From an uncultured Clostridia bacterium (GTDB taxonomy: Bacteria; Bacillota; Clostridia; Oscillospirales; Acutalibacteraceae): DNA of 30,308 nucleotides. The number at the start of each line of letters is the position of its first letter. Positions within the stretch are counted from its first letter, which is position 1. The stretch spans positions 1-30,308 of the forward strand of contig CALFPM010000133.1 of assembly GCA_937919155.1 (NCBI GenBank). Reading direction: 5' to 3'. Below the pieces are notes generated by a model that did no database searches, was not told where the DNA came from, and saw only the letters and a program-made list of their open reading frames with translations. The position numbers and the translations under genes were made by a program. Below are positions 13,165 through 21,527 of the stretch, one piece after another.

Positions 13165-16100
13165 ATGACAGAACTTAAGTATTGGGAAAATCCTTATATC
13201 ATTAAGGAGAACAAAGAGGACGGGCACAACACCGCTATGCCCTACGCAAGCGCAAAGGATGCCCTTGAGGGCGGTGCAGCACCCACCAAATTTTCCCTTG
13301 CAGGCACATGGAAATTCTATTGGCAGCAGGGTGTTGACGATTTGAGAACGGATTACTATGCCGAGAATTATGACGATTCATCCTGGGACGATATGGAAGT
13401 TCCCTCACTCTGGCAGCTTAAGGGCTACGGCAAGCCCATCTATCTTTGCAGCTCACTGCCTTCTGCACTTTCATCTGCCAAGGGTGAAATTCCTAAGATT
13501 AACCACAGCCTTAACGAAATCGGCATTTACCGCCGCACCTTTGAAATCCCCGAAAGCTTTGAGGGCAAGGAGATTTTCATTCATTTCGGCGCGGTCAAGG
13601 CAGGTTTCTTCCTCTATATCAACGGCAGACAGGTTGGTTATTCACAGGGTTCAATGACCCCCGCGGAGTTCAGAATTACCGACTATGTGAATATCGGTCT
13701 GAACAAAATTATGGTTGAGGTTTACCGCTACACAGACGGCACATACCTTGAAGACCAGGATATGTGGTTCCTCAGCGGTATTTACAGAGATGTTTATGTT
13801 TATGCCGAGGAAAAGCTCTGCATCCGTGATTTCTTTGCGGACACTTCGCTTGATGAAACATATAAAAACGGAACACTCGACCTTGAAGTGACCCTTCAGA
13901 ATTACGGCGAGGATGCCGACTGTACCCTTGAGGCGGCTGTTGTTGCTGACGGCAAACCCGTTAAAATCGGTGCAGAAAAGATTAACGCCAAAAACGGCAA
14001 AACCGTTGTTAAATTCAACCATGTTGAGGAGAATGCAAAGCTCTGGTCTGCGGAAGAACCCAATCTCTACAGACTTGTGATTACCCTCAAAAACGGCAGA
14101 AAAGTGCTTTCCTCAAAGAGCATCCGCATCGGTTTCCGCAAAATGGAAATCAAGGGCAATGTTCTTTATATGAACGGCAAAAGAGTTATCATCAAGGGCG
14201 TTAACCGCCACGATTTTGACCCCGACAACGGCTGGAATGTGCCCACGGAAAGATATTATCAGGATCTTCATCTTATGAAGCGCGCCAACATAAACGCAAT
14301 CCGCACAAGCCATTATCCCGATGCAGAATTTTTCTATGAGCTTTGCGATGAGCTTGGTTTTTATGTTATGGACGAGGCAGACGTTGAAAGCCACGGCGTA
14401 CGCCGCAAGAATTGCCCGGGCGACAACCTTGAATTCCGCGAAGCTGTTGAAGACAGAGCGGAAAGAATGGTGCTGCGCGACAGAAGCCACGCCTGCGTAT
14501 GCTTCTGGTCATTGGGTAATGAGGCAGGAGACGGCGAAAACTTTGTTCACGAAAAGAATGCAATCCTTGCTCTTGATAAGTCAAGACCCGTTCATTATGA
14601 GGGCGATTTCGACTTCAAAAAGAGCGATTTCATCAGCCGTATGTACCCCGTTGAATATGTTGTTGAGGCAATGCGCAATCAGCAGGAGCTTAAAATCAGC
14701 GCATATGAAAATGTTGCAAATGTGCTTGCGGCGGATAATAAACCCATTCCCGAAGAAATATATAAGACTCACCCCGTAATTTACTGCGAGTATGCTCACG
14801 CAATGGAAAACAGCCTCGGCAACTTCAAGGAATATGTTGATGATTTTGAGAAGTATGAGCATATGTGCGGCGGCTTTATCTGGGACTATGTTGACCAATC
14901 CATCCGCAAGGTTGAAAACGGCGTTGAAAAATGGCTCTACGGCGGCGACTTTGATGAAGGCTTCTCCAGCTTCTATTTCTGTGCAAACGGCATTATTTCC
15001 GCCGACAGAAAGCCCCATCCCTCATACTATGAGGTGAAGAAAGTTTATTCAAACCTTGACGCAATCGACAGTGACTGCAAAAACGGCAAGGTTATTATCA
15101 GAAACAAGAATCTCTTTATTTCAACAGAGAATTATGATATCCGCTGGAGCCTTGCAGTTAACGGCGATGAGGTAAAAAGCGGTGTGATTGACAAAATAAT
15201 TGCACCTCTCACCAACGAAGAAGTGCAGATTCCCGTAAATATTTCGGACTATGCCGAGGGTGAAGTGATTCTCACAATCTCATTTATTCTCAATAAGGAT
15301 ATGCCCTGGGCAGAGGCAGGCTTTGAGCAGAATTTCTGCCAGCTTGTGCTCCGTGAGCAGACCGCCGCAAAGCGTAAGCCTGCAAACGGCAACCTCAAGT
15401 ATCTTAAAACAGGCAACAATGTTAATATTGTCGGCAACGGCTTCACCGCAAAGGTTACTGCAGGCGCTCTTTCATCTCTCTGCTATGACGGCAATGAGAT
15501 TATTGAAAGCGGCTCACCCCTGCGCCCCGACTTCTTCCGCGCACTGACGGACAATGACAGAGAGTATCTCAATTTTGCTCCGATTTTCACGGGAATTCAT
15601 CCCCTCTATCAGTGGAGAAGAACAACGGCTCAGACGGTTGCCCGCTCCGTCAAGGCGGCATCAACTCCCTCGGGTGTTGAAGTAACCGTCAAGTGGAATG
15701 CTCCCTTTGTTTCGGGCGTTTCAACAACATATCTTTTCTCACCTGACGGCGATGTAACCGTCAAGCACAGCGCAATGGGTCTGCTTCTGCCTATGCTTAA
15801 GGTGGGTATGCGAATGGGTATCAAGAGCACACTTGACAATGCGGAGTGGTACGGCAGAGGACCTCACGAAACATATTTTGACAGAAAAACAGGCGGAAAA
15901 ATTGCAAAGCACGAAATGAGCGTTGCAGAGCTTGAACACAGATATATGCGTCCTCAGGAAAACGGACACAGAACAGATGTCAGAAATCTGACCGTAACCG
16001 ATGCGTCAGGCTTCGGCATCAGAATTGATGCAATGGATATTCCCTTCGGCTTCAATCTGGGTTACTATAACCCCGAAAAGCTGGATAAGGCAAAGCATCT

Positions 16101-16257
16101 CTATGAGCTTGTGAAGGATAACCACATCACCCTTTGCATTGACGGCGCAATGAGAGGCGTTGGCGGCGATATGCCCGGCTGCGCTCATCTCCACAAGGAA
16201 TACCGCCTCAACAGCCACAAGAAGATTGAGTTTGAATTCAGAATTTCCAAGAAATAA
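13165..16257 (+). CDS. lacZ: Beta-galactosidase, glycoside hydrolase family 2 (LacZ type)
   Basis: This 1030-residue protein has the full-length LacZ architecture: sugar-binding jelly roll (residues about 30-215, with DSSWDDMEVPSLWQL), Ig-like domain, TIM barrel (about 320-620), second Ig-like domain and the C-terminal beta-sandwich (Bgal small chain, with WYGRGPHETYFDRKTGG). The acid/base Glu is E453 in SLGNEAGDG and the nucleophile E542 in CEYAHAM; GVNRHDFDPDNG and RTSHYP are also intact. It hydrolyses beta-galactosides in the cytoplasm (no signal peptide). The ATG at 13165 is preferred over that at 13159 because AAAGGA is 8 bases before the former and nearly touches the latter. The next gene starts 2 bases after the stop. 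Confidence 0.95.
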   Translation: MTELKYWENPYIIKENKEDGHNTAMPYASAKDALEGGAAPTKFSLAGTWKFYWQQGVDDLRTDYYAENYDDSSWDDMEVPSLWQLKGYGKPIYLCSSLPSALSSAKGEIPKINHSLNEIGIYRRTFEIPESFEGKEIFIHFGAVKAGFFLYINGRQVGYSQGSMTPAEFRITDYVNIGLNKIMVEVYRYTDGTYLEDQDMWFLSGIYRDVYVYAEEKLCIRDFFADTSLDETYKNGTLDLEVTLQNYGEDADCTLEAAVVADGKPVKIGAEKINAKNGKTVVKFNHVEENAKLWSAEEPNLYRLVITLKNGRKVLSSKSIRIGFRKMEIKGNVLYMNGKRVIIKGVNRHDFDPDNGWNVPTERYYQDLHLMKRANINAIRTSHYPDAEFFYELCDELGFYVMDEADVESHGVRRKNCPGDNLEFREAVEDRAERMVLRDRSHACVCFWSLGNEAGDGENFVHEKNAILALDKSRPVHYEGDFDFKKSDFISRMYPVEYVVEAMRNQQELKISAYENVANVLAADNKPIPEEIYKTHPVIYCEYAHAMENSLGNFKEYVDDFEKYEHMCGGFIWDYVDQSIRKVENGVEKWLYGGDFDEGFSSFYFCANGIISADRKPHPSYYEVKKVYSNLDAIDSDCKNGKVIIRNKNLFISTENYDIRWSLAVNGDEVKSGVIDKIIAPLTNEEVQIPVNISDYAEGEVILTISFILNKDMPWAEAGFEQNFCQLVLREQTAAKRKPANGNLKYLKTGNNVNIVGNGFTAKVTAGALSSLCYDGNEIIESGSPLRPDFFRALTDNDREYLNFAPIFTGIHPLYQWRRTTAQTVARSVKAASTPSGVEVTVKWNAPFVSGVSTTYLFSPDGDVTVKHSAMGLLLPMLKVGMRMGIKSTLDNAEWYGRGPHETYFDRKTGGKIAKHEMSVAELEHRYMRPQENGHRTDVRNLTVTDASGFGIRIDAMDIPFGFNLGYYNPEKLDKAKHLYELVKDNHITLCIDGAMRGVGGDMPGCAHLHKEYRLNSHKKIEFEFRISKK

Positions 16258-16259
16258 TT

Positions 16260-16736
16260 ATGACCAAAACAAATGCAATGCGCCTGCTTGAAGCGGCGAA
16301 AATACCCTTTGAAATTATGGAATATGCCGTTGATGAAAGCGACCTTTCGGGCGTAAGCACAGCAAGAAAAACGGGCAAAGACCCGTCTCAGATATTCAAA
16401 ACCCTTGTTTTCAGCGGAGAAAAGCAGGGATACGGCGTTTGCTGCATCCCTGCCTGCGAAGAGCTTGACCTGAAGAAAACCGCCAAAGCATTCGGCGAGA
16501 AAAAAGTGGAAATGCTCCATGTCAAGGATTTGCTGAAAGTGACGGGTTATATCAGAGGCGGCTGCTCGCCGGTGGGAATGAAAAAAGCTTTTCCCACAGT
16601 GATTGACGAAACCGCAACCCTTTTTGACAAAATTTATGTCAGCGCAGGAGTGCGCGGCATAATGCTTGGCATTGACCCCGCCGCCCTTGCGGAATATGTG
16701 GGCGCAAAGCTTCTTGATGTAACGGTAACGGAATAA
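16260..16736 (+). CDS. ybaK: YbaK/EbsC family Cys-tRNA(Pro) deacylase
   Basis: This 158-residue protein of normal family length shows the YbaK fold signatures: TNAMRLLEAAKIPFE at the N-terminus, FKTLVFSG with the conserved Lys, GGCSPVGMKK, and VSAGVRGIMLGI near the C-terminus. YbaK enzymes hydrolyse Cys mischarged on tRNA-Pro (and Cys-tRNA-Cys). It begins 2 bases after the lacZ stop, so it is translationally coupled to an apparently unrelated gene. Its stop codon overlaps the 5' arm of the terminator. Confidence 0.92.
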   Translation: MTKTNAMRLLEAAKIPFEIMEYAVDESDLSGVSTARKTGKDPSQIFKTLVFSGEKQGYGVCCIPACEELDLKKTAKAFGEKKVEMLHVKDLLKVTGYIRGGCSPVGMKKAFPTVIDETATLFDKIYVSAGVRGIMLGIDPAALAEYVGAKLLDVTVTE

Positions 16737-16767
16737 AAAAGGCACGGTGAAAAACCGTGCTTTTTTT
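16735..16767 (+). terminator. Terminator of the lacZ-ybaK operon
   Basis: A 14-bp stem, with A-run and T-run arms around GCACGGT/ACCGTGC and one G-U pair, and a 5-base loop (16749-16753). The 5' arm begins within the ybaK TAA stop. Confidence 0.9.
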
Positions 16768-16803
16768 AGTGCAAAGTTCAAAGTGCAGAGTGCAAAGTGA
16801 AGG
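16768..16803 (+). repeat. 36-bp heptad interspersed repeat, copy 1
   Basis: One base plus five consecutive 7-base units that are variants of GTGCAAA. The same 36-bp sequence occurs at 25299-25334 in the opposite orientation with 34 of 36 identities. Both copies are intergenic. The copy abuts the lacZ-ybaK terminator. Confidence 0.8.
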
Positions 16804-16828
16804 GTCGCTTTGCTCCGATTATATGAAT

Positions 16829-16859
16829 AAAAAATCCGCCCTGATTACTCAGAGCGGAT
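16829..16859. terminator. Terminator of the efp-CD1247 unit (minus strand)
   Basis: ATCCGC (16834-16839) pairs with GCGGAT (16854-16859), and the inner CTGA/TCAG continues after one mismatch. An A-run (T-run on the minus strand) lies outside the left arm and a T-run lies to the right, so it may work both ways. Confidence 0.8.
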
Positions 16860-16872
16860 AATTTTTTGTTAA

Positions 16873-17301
16873 TTATTCGTCACAGTCGTCACAACCGCAA
16901 TCGCAATCGTAGTCAATTTCAAACTCGAGGAGCTCATTGCACTTGGGGCAGTTGATGCTGCCTTCCTCAAGAATGTCACCGTCAACGCAGATTACTTCGC
17001 CGCAGCTGGGGCACTCAACATCATAGTATTCTTCCTCTTCGTCATCGTCACAGCAATCATCGCAGCAACAATCGTCAAGGTCTTCGTAAACGAAGCCTTC
17101 AAGCTCGTCAAGATCCTCGTCAACAGCGTCAAGCTGCTCGCTGATGAGGTCAAGTCCGTCTTCAAGATCGCTTACTGAGAGAGCGATGTCGTCAAGAACA
17201 TCAATCATAGCCTTGATAAGCTTTGCTTCGGGCTTGCTTTCATCAAGTGCAAGACCTTCTGCAAGACCCTTGAGGTATGCAACCTTTTCAGTAACAGTCA
17301 T
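16873..17301 (-). CDS. CD1247 N-terminal domain protein with acidic linker and zinc-ribbon tail
   Basis: This 142-residue protein has a helical N-terminal part (residues 1-70, MTVTEKVAYLKGLAEGLALD...), which matches the CD1247-type domain found beside efp in Clostridia. Next come an extremely acidic, Cys-rich linker (DDCCCDDCCDDDEEEE), a zinc-ribbon-like CPSCGE/CPKCNE pair, and a final CDCGCDDCDE. The cysteines probably bind zinc or another metal. The function is unknown. It begins 24 bases after efp, with GGAGG before the ATG, and ends at a terminator, so it is the last gene of the efp unit. Confidence 0.8.
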   Translation of the reverse strand: MTVTEKVAYLKGLAEGLALDESKPEAKLIKAMIDVLDDIALSVSDLEDGLDLISEQLDAVDEDLDELEGFVYEDLDDCCCDDCCDDDEEEEYYDVECPSCGEVICVDGDILEEGSINCPKCNELLEFEIDYDCDCGCDDCDE

Positions 17302-17325
17302 TTTAGTGTCCTCCGTTAAATATAA

Positions 17326-17883
17326 TTATGCACGGCTGAGATATTCGCCTGTGCGAGTGTCAACAACAATCATTTCGCCCTCATCGATGAACAGGGGAAC
17401 TTTAACTTCTGCGCCTGTTTCAAGAGTAGCGGGCTTTGTTGCGTTTGTTGCAGTGTTGCCTGCAAAGCCGGGGTCTGTCTTTGTTACCTGGAGAGTAACT
17501 GAGTTGGGGGGCTCAACACCGAATACGCTGCCCTTGTATGAAAGAACACGGCAGGTTTCGTTTTCCTTAACGAACTTGAAGTTCTCGGGAAGTGTGTCTG
17601 CACCGATGGGGATCATGTCGTAGGTTTCGGGGTCCATGAAGTAGTAGAGACCGCCGTCCTCGTATGAGTATTCCATTTCCTTGCGCTCGATGTAAGCGGT
17701 GGGGAACTTGTCGGTGGGGTTGAAAGTACGCTCAACAACTGCGCCGCCGATAACGTTTCTGATCTTTGTTCTTACGAAAGCTGCGCCTTTGCCGGGCTTA
17801 ACGTGCTGGAATTCGATAATCTGATAGACCTGACCTTCCATTTCGAAGGTTACGCCGTTTCTGAAATCGCCTGCTGATACCAT
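17326..17883 (-). CDS. efp: Translation elongation factor P
   Basis: This 185-residue protein has the three-domain EF-P length. The domain I tip loop KPGKGAAFVRTKI places K32 at the usual modification position. The C-terminal signature (ETGAEVKVPLFIDEGEMIVVDTRTGEYLSRA) is complete. EF-P relieves ribosome stalling at polyproline stretches. No EpmA/EpmB-type modification genes are visible here. The ATG at 17883 follows AAGGAG. A weak promoter candidate (TTGAAA and TATAAA, 15 bases apart) lies in the 92-base gap upstream. CD1247 is downstream in the same unit. Confidence 0.96.
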   Translation of the reverse strand: MVSAGDFRNGVTFEMEGQVYQIIEFQHVKPGKGAAFVRTKIRNVIGGAVVERTFNPTDKFPTAYIERKEMEYSYEDGGLYYFMDPETYDMIPIGADTLPENFKFVKENETCRVLSYKGSVFGVEPPNSVTLQVTKTDPGFAGNTATNATKPATLETGAEVKVPLFIDEGEMIVVDTRTGEYLSRA

Positions 17884-17975
17884 AAGTTTATTTCTCCTTA
17901 TATATATGTTTTCGCAATTATTTTATACTATTCAATAATATTTTTCAAGTCTTTTTTACGAATTATCGGTTTACT

Positions 17976-19031
17976 TTAAAGAATTATAAGGTTTTTGGGG
18001 CATTTTGTGAGGTTTTCACAGCCGTTTTCCGTGATAAATGCCATGTCTTCAATGCGTACACCGAATTCATCGGGCAGGTAAATTCCCGGCTCAACGGTCA
18101 CAACATCGCCTGTGCAAAGGATTGCATCGCTTTTGGGCGAGAGCCTTGGAGCTTCGTGGATTTCAATGCCGACTCCGTGACCCGTGCCGTGGCCGAAATA
18201 TGCGCCGTAGCCTGCGTTTTTGATTATATCTCTTGCGGCGGCATCTGCATCAAAGCACTTTACGCCTGCTTTAAGAGTTTCAAGGCTTTTAAGCTGAGCA
18301 TTCAGCACGGTTTCATAAACCTCTGCTTGCTTTGACGAAACTTCGCCTACTGCAAGAGTACGGGTCATATCGCTGTGATAACCGTCAACAACCGCGCCGT
18401 AATCAAGAGTGATGAAATCGCCTTTTTCGATTTTTTTGTCGGAGGGTACGCCGTGGGGCATTGACGAATTTTTTCCGCTGACCGCAATCGTTTCAAACGA
18501 AACGGCTTCCGCACCGTTTTTCAGCATAAAAAAGTCAAGTTCAAGTGCAATTTCACGCTCGGTAACGCCGGTTTTTATGAAATCAAGAATTCTGTCAAAG
18601 GTTTTTTCGGCGATTGCCTGAGCCTTGAGGATTTTTTTCTTTTCATCCTCGGTTTTTATGCGGCGGAGAGCATCAACCGCGCCGTCTGCATCCCCTGCAA
18701 TGCAAAGGCAGGGAGAGGTTTTTTTGATTTTTTCAAAATCAGCAACGGAAAGTCGCTGAGCCTCGGTGTAAAGGGCGGTAACACCCATTTTTGAAATCAT
18801 TTCGGGCAGCTGCTCCGTAAGTGAGGTCAGAAGCACGCTTTCGCAAGCGGTAATCTGTTTCTGCGCAGCCTCGATGTAGCGGCTGTCAACGAGAAAAACC
18901 GCCTCATTTTTTGTGACGAGCAGATAGCCGTCAGATGAGGCAAAGCCTGTGAGCCAACGTCTGTTTTCGGGCGATACAATCAGATAAGCACCGCCGTCTT
19001 TGAGGGATAACTGAAGATTTTTTATATTCAT
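17976..19031 (-). CDS. pepP: M24 family Xaa-Pro aminopeptidase
   Basis: This 351-residue protein has a creatinase-like N-terminal domain (1-125) and a pita-bread catalytic domain. All five metal ligands of M24 peptidases are present: D210 (LDYG), D221 (HSDMTRT), H285 (GHGTGHGVG), E314 (TVEPG) and E328 (VRIED). It removes N-terminal residues preceding proline in the cytoplasm. The ATG at 19031 uses a GAGGTG site formed by the last codons of nadE, and the gap to nadE is 2 bases, so the two are coupled. Adjacency to efp is common in Firmicutes (the yqhT-efp arrangement). Confidence 0.93.
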   Translation of the reverse strand: MNIKNLQLSLKDGGAYLIVSPENRRWLTGFASSDGYLLVTKNEAVFLVDSRYIEAAQKQITACESVLLTSLTEQLPEMISKMGVTALYTEAQRLSVADFEKIKKTSPCLCIAGDADGAVDALRRIKTEDEKKKILKAQAIAEKTFDRILDFIKTGVTEREIALELDFFMLKNGAEAVSFETIAVSGKNSSMPHGVPSDKKIEKGDFITLDYGAVVDGYHSDMTRTLAVGEVSSKQAEVYETVLNAQLKSLETLKAGVKCFDADAAARDIIKNAGYGAYFGHGTGHGVGIEIHEAPRLSPKSDAILCTGDVVTVEPGIYLPDEFGVRIEDMAFITENGCENLTKCPKNLIIL

Positions 19032-19033
19032 TT

Positions 19034-19768
19034 TTACACCTCGTCAGGCTTGAACATAGGCATAAGCTGAAGCTTGAAAAGGTTTGCCTTGTGTTTTCTG
19101 TCAATGAGTTCTTTCTTTTCGGGGTCGTCAATCTTGCCTGTGCGGATATAGACATCAAGCTCCGCGTAGGTGAAGCCGAGATTCTCTTCATCTGTTTTGC
19201 CGCAAAGACCGTCAATGGGAGTTTTTTCAACCAATTCACGGGGCAGACCCAGAAGATGTCCGATTTCCTTGACTTCCGTAACGGTCAGATTGCACATGGG
19301 CGAAAAATCTCCTGCCGCATCGCCGTAACGGGTTGAATAACCCACCCAATCTTCGGAAAGATTGCAGGTGTTCACAACTCTGCCGTTGAGAGATTGGCTC
19401 ACCGCATAAAGAGTTGACATTCTGATACGGGGAGGAAGATTTACCTTTGACTGCTCGGAAAGGGGCAAATCCTCAGGAAATGCTCCGAGAATTCCTTCCA
19501 TAGCCGCCTTGATATTGACCTCATAGTGTTTTATGCCCAGGTGATTCACAAGCATATATGCGGCATCGATGTCGTGCTGCACGCCCTGAGGCATAAGCAC
19601 GCCGATAACTCGGTCTTTGCCGAGAGCCTCAACACAGAGAGCCGCCGCAACGGAGCTGTCTTTTCCGCCTGAAATTCCGATTACGGCATTGCAGCCTTTT
19701 CCGTTTTCTTCAAAGAAATTTTTTATCCATTCAACGCATTGGTTTTTAACTTTGAGCGCGTCAAACAT
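19034..19768 (-). CDS. nadE: NAD+ synthase, ammonia-dependent
   Basis: This 244-residue protein has the PP-loop ATP-binding motif SGGKDSS (residues 33-39 from this start) and the NadE blocks LPPRIRMSTLYAVSQSLNGRVVNTCNLSEDWVGY-type region, TVTEVKEIGHLLGLP and PIDGLCGKTDEE. There is no nitrilase/glutaminase domain, so ammonia is the likely nitrogen donor for converting deamido-NAD to NAD+. Start choice: the ATG at 19768 has GGTGA 5 bases upstream, whereas the in-frame ATG at 19783 lacks any Shine-Dalgarno site; the latter would add five residues. pepP overlaps functionally with its own Shine-Dalgarno site inside the end of nadE. Confidence 0.92.
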   Translation of the reverse strand: MFDALKVKNQCVEWIKNFFEENGKGCNAVIGISGGKDSSVAAALCVEALGKDRVIGVLMPQGVQHDIDAAYMLVNHLGIKHYEVNIKAAMEGILGAFPEDLPLSEQSKVNLPPRIRMSTLYAVSQSLNGRVVNTCNLSEDWVGYSTRYGDAAGDFSPMCNLTVTEVKEIGHLLGLPRELVEKTPIDGLCGKTDEENLGFTYAELDVYIRTGKIDDPEKKELIDRKHKANLFKLQLMPMFKPDEV

Positions 19769-19817
19769 ATCATTCACCGCCATTAATATATTGTATTATG
19801 CCGCAAAAACTGCGGAA

Positions 19818-21482
19818 TTAAACGGGTGTTATTTCATAGAATACAACCGCGTTGGGGTCAAGGGTGATGCTCAGGGAAATTTCGCCGTCAGTAACCGTTG
19901 CGGTTTCTTCAACGGGCACGAGCTTTGAGCACTCGTAATATTTCGGCTTAAGCTCATTGAAATACAGCTCTCTTGCATCGGGGTCGGAGAGAGTGATGGG
20001 ATTATCAACCTCGGGGTCATCGGGTGACCAGGCGAAGCATTCATCGCCGATGCCGTAAGTGATTCTGTCCTGCTGCCATTCGTCAAACCAGTTGCAGTCA
20101 TCGTCAATGACATATGCGGTAACCTTAACTGTTTTGCCGTCAAACTGAGGTGCTTTAACCGTTAAATCAATGTCGGCAGTAGCTTTATAATCAACCTTGT
20201 TTTTGAAGTTATACGCCATAATGTGCAGGGTGTCTGTTTCCGCATTGAATGCCGAAACCGCCTCAACCTCTGCCTTGGGAACCCAACCGCGATGTGTTTT
20301 TTCCGTCTGTGCAAGCTTTGCGCCGTCAAATTTTGCCGCGTTTGCCGCAACATAATAGCTGACGGTGGGGTTGCCGTCAAAAAAGCCGTTTGAAAGATAT
20401 GCCCAGGATGAAAAATAATTGATATCATTCACAAACATTGTGCGGTACATTCTGGCGTCATATGCCGCCTGATAAGTGAAGCCGCAGGTGCGGGTGAGAA
20501 GCTGGTCGCTGTCTTTGCCGCTTGTGTTGCCGAAGAGAAGTCTGCCCTCGTCAATGCCGTAAATCAGGTTGTTCAGCCCGTATTTTTCGGCGGTTGAACG
20601 CAGGTAATCTATTGTTTTTGCAAGGGTTTTGCCGTCTGTATAGTCGCCGGGTGCCGAGTCATAAAATGAAGCGGAAAGGTAGCAGATACGGCTGCCTTTT
20701 TTGCCTGTTTTGTAGTTTGTGCCCTCGGCGCAATGACGGATGAATTCTGCCTCGTCCCAAAGACCTTCCGTAACTGTCATTGAATGAGCGCCAACAAAAA
20801 CATCCTCGCCGATAACATCAATAAGGGCGGCAACGGTGTAGTCATAAAGCTTGCAGAATTCAGCGGCGGATTCATCGGGATCACCGCTGTTTGACATAAA
20901 CCAGGCGGCGTTTTCGTATTCGGTCATAACGCCGAAGCGCCAGGTCAGAACTTCTTCTTTGCCGAATTCGTCAACAAGAGCCTGACAGATGGCGGCAATG
21001 TAATTGTAATAAATGTTGTAGTCGTCGGGGGGATAAATATTTGTGCTGAATTCCGCATCCGTAGTGGCATTTGAGGAGTATTTGAGAGGCACGCTGCCCA
21101 GTTTGAGCATAGGCTTTGCACCAAGCTCAAGAACACCTCTGCAGTTATCAATCAGCGTTGTGAAATCATAGTCGTCAAGCACTGTTCTGTCCAGCGGGTC
21201 AACGAACAAATCTCTGTCCTCATTGCCGCCTGTGCACTGCATGAACTGAACATAATTGACGAAATCAAAAATGTCGTATTCCGGATTTCTTTTCTGATTT
21301 ACAAACGGATTTCCGTCAATTGACCATATGTTGACATTGCTTGCGGGGTTGACAAGCACATCGCCGCACTGCGATGCATCAACGGTGAATTCATAGTTGT
21401 TGATACGGTCGGTGATATTGGTTGAAAGAGTGCCGAAAAAACCGATTATTGCCGCAAGGAGTGCGGAAAAGAACTGTTTCAT
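19818..21482 (-). CDS. Secreted GH39-like glycoside hydrolase
   Basis: This 554-residue protein has a signal peptide or N-terminal anchor (hydrophobic 4-19). A TIM-barrel-like region (about 60-360) follows, with a putative acid/base Glu at E188 (WRFGVMTEYEN) and a putative nucleophile at E312 (IYGIDEGRLLF), in the spacing seen in clan GH-A enzymes such as GH39 beta-xylosidases and iduronidases. The usual WNEPN is altered. A beta-sandwich C-terminal part (from about 390) follows. The substrate is unknown and family assignment is from pattern only. The ATG at 21482 follows AAGGAG. Only 34-49 bases separate it from nadE downstream and 45 from the phosphoesterase upstream, which suggests one operon. 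Confidence 0.7.
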   Translation of the reverse strand: MKQFFSALLAAIIGFFGTLSTNITDRINNYEFTVDASQCGDVLVNPASNVNIWSIDGNPFVNQKRNPEYDIFDFVNYVQFMQCTGGNEDRDLFVDPLDRTVLDDYDFTTLIDNCRGVLELGAKPMLKLGSVPLKYSSNATTDAEFSTNIYPPDDYNIYYNYIAAICQALVDEFGKEEVLTWRFGVMTEYENAAWFMSNSGDPDESAAEFCKLYDYTVAALIDVIGEDVFVGAHSMTVTEGLWDEAEFIRHCAEGTNYKTGKKGSRICYLSASFYDSAPGDYTDGKTLAKTIDYLRSTAEKYGLNNLIYGIDEGRLLFGNTSGKDSDQLLTRTCGFTYQAAYDARMYRTMFVNDINYFSSWAYLSNGFFDGNPTVSYYVAANAAKFDGAKLAQTEKTHRGWVPKAEVEAVSAFNAETDTLHIMAYNFKNKVDYKATADIDLTVKAPQFDGKTVKVTAYVIDDDCNWFDEWQQDRITYGIGDECFAWSPDDPEVDNPITLSDPDARELYFNELKPKYYECSKLVPVEETATVTDGEISLSITLDPNAVVFYEITPV

Positions 21483-21527
21483 ATCATATCTCCTTTATCA
21501 GAAGTCATGTATCCCGATTGATTTTGT

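Noticed and set aside
16185..16781. A 198-codon minus-strand frame opposite ybaK
   Set aside because: It crosses the lacZ-ybaK terminator and is antisense to a clear YbaK protein.
16768..16803. Heptad repeats as a CRISPR array or plasmid iterons
   Set aside because: Units are 7 bases with no spacers, and there are no cas or replication initiator genes nearby. Only short dispersed copies exist.
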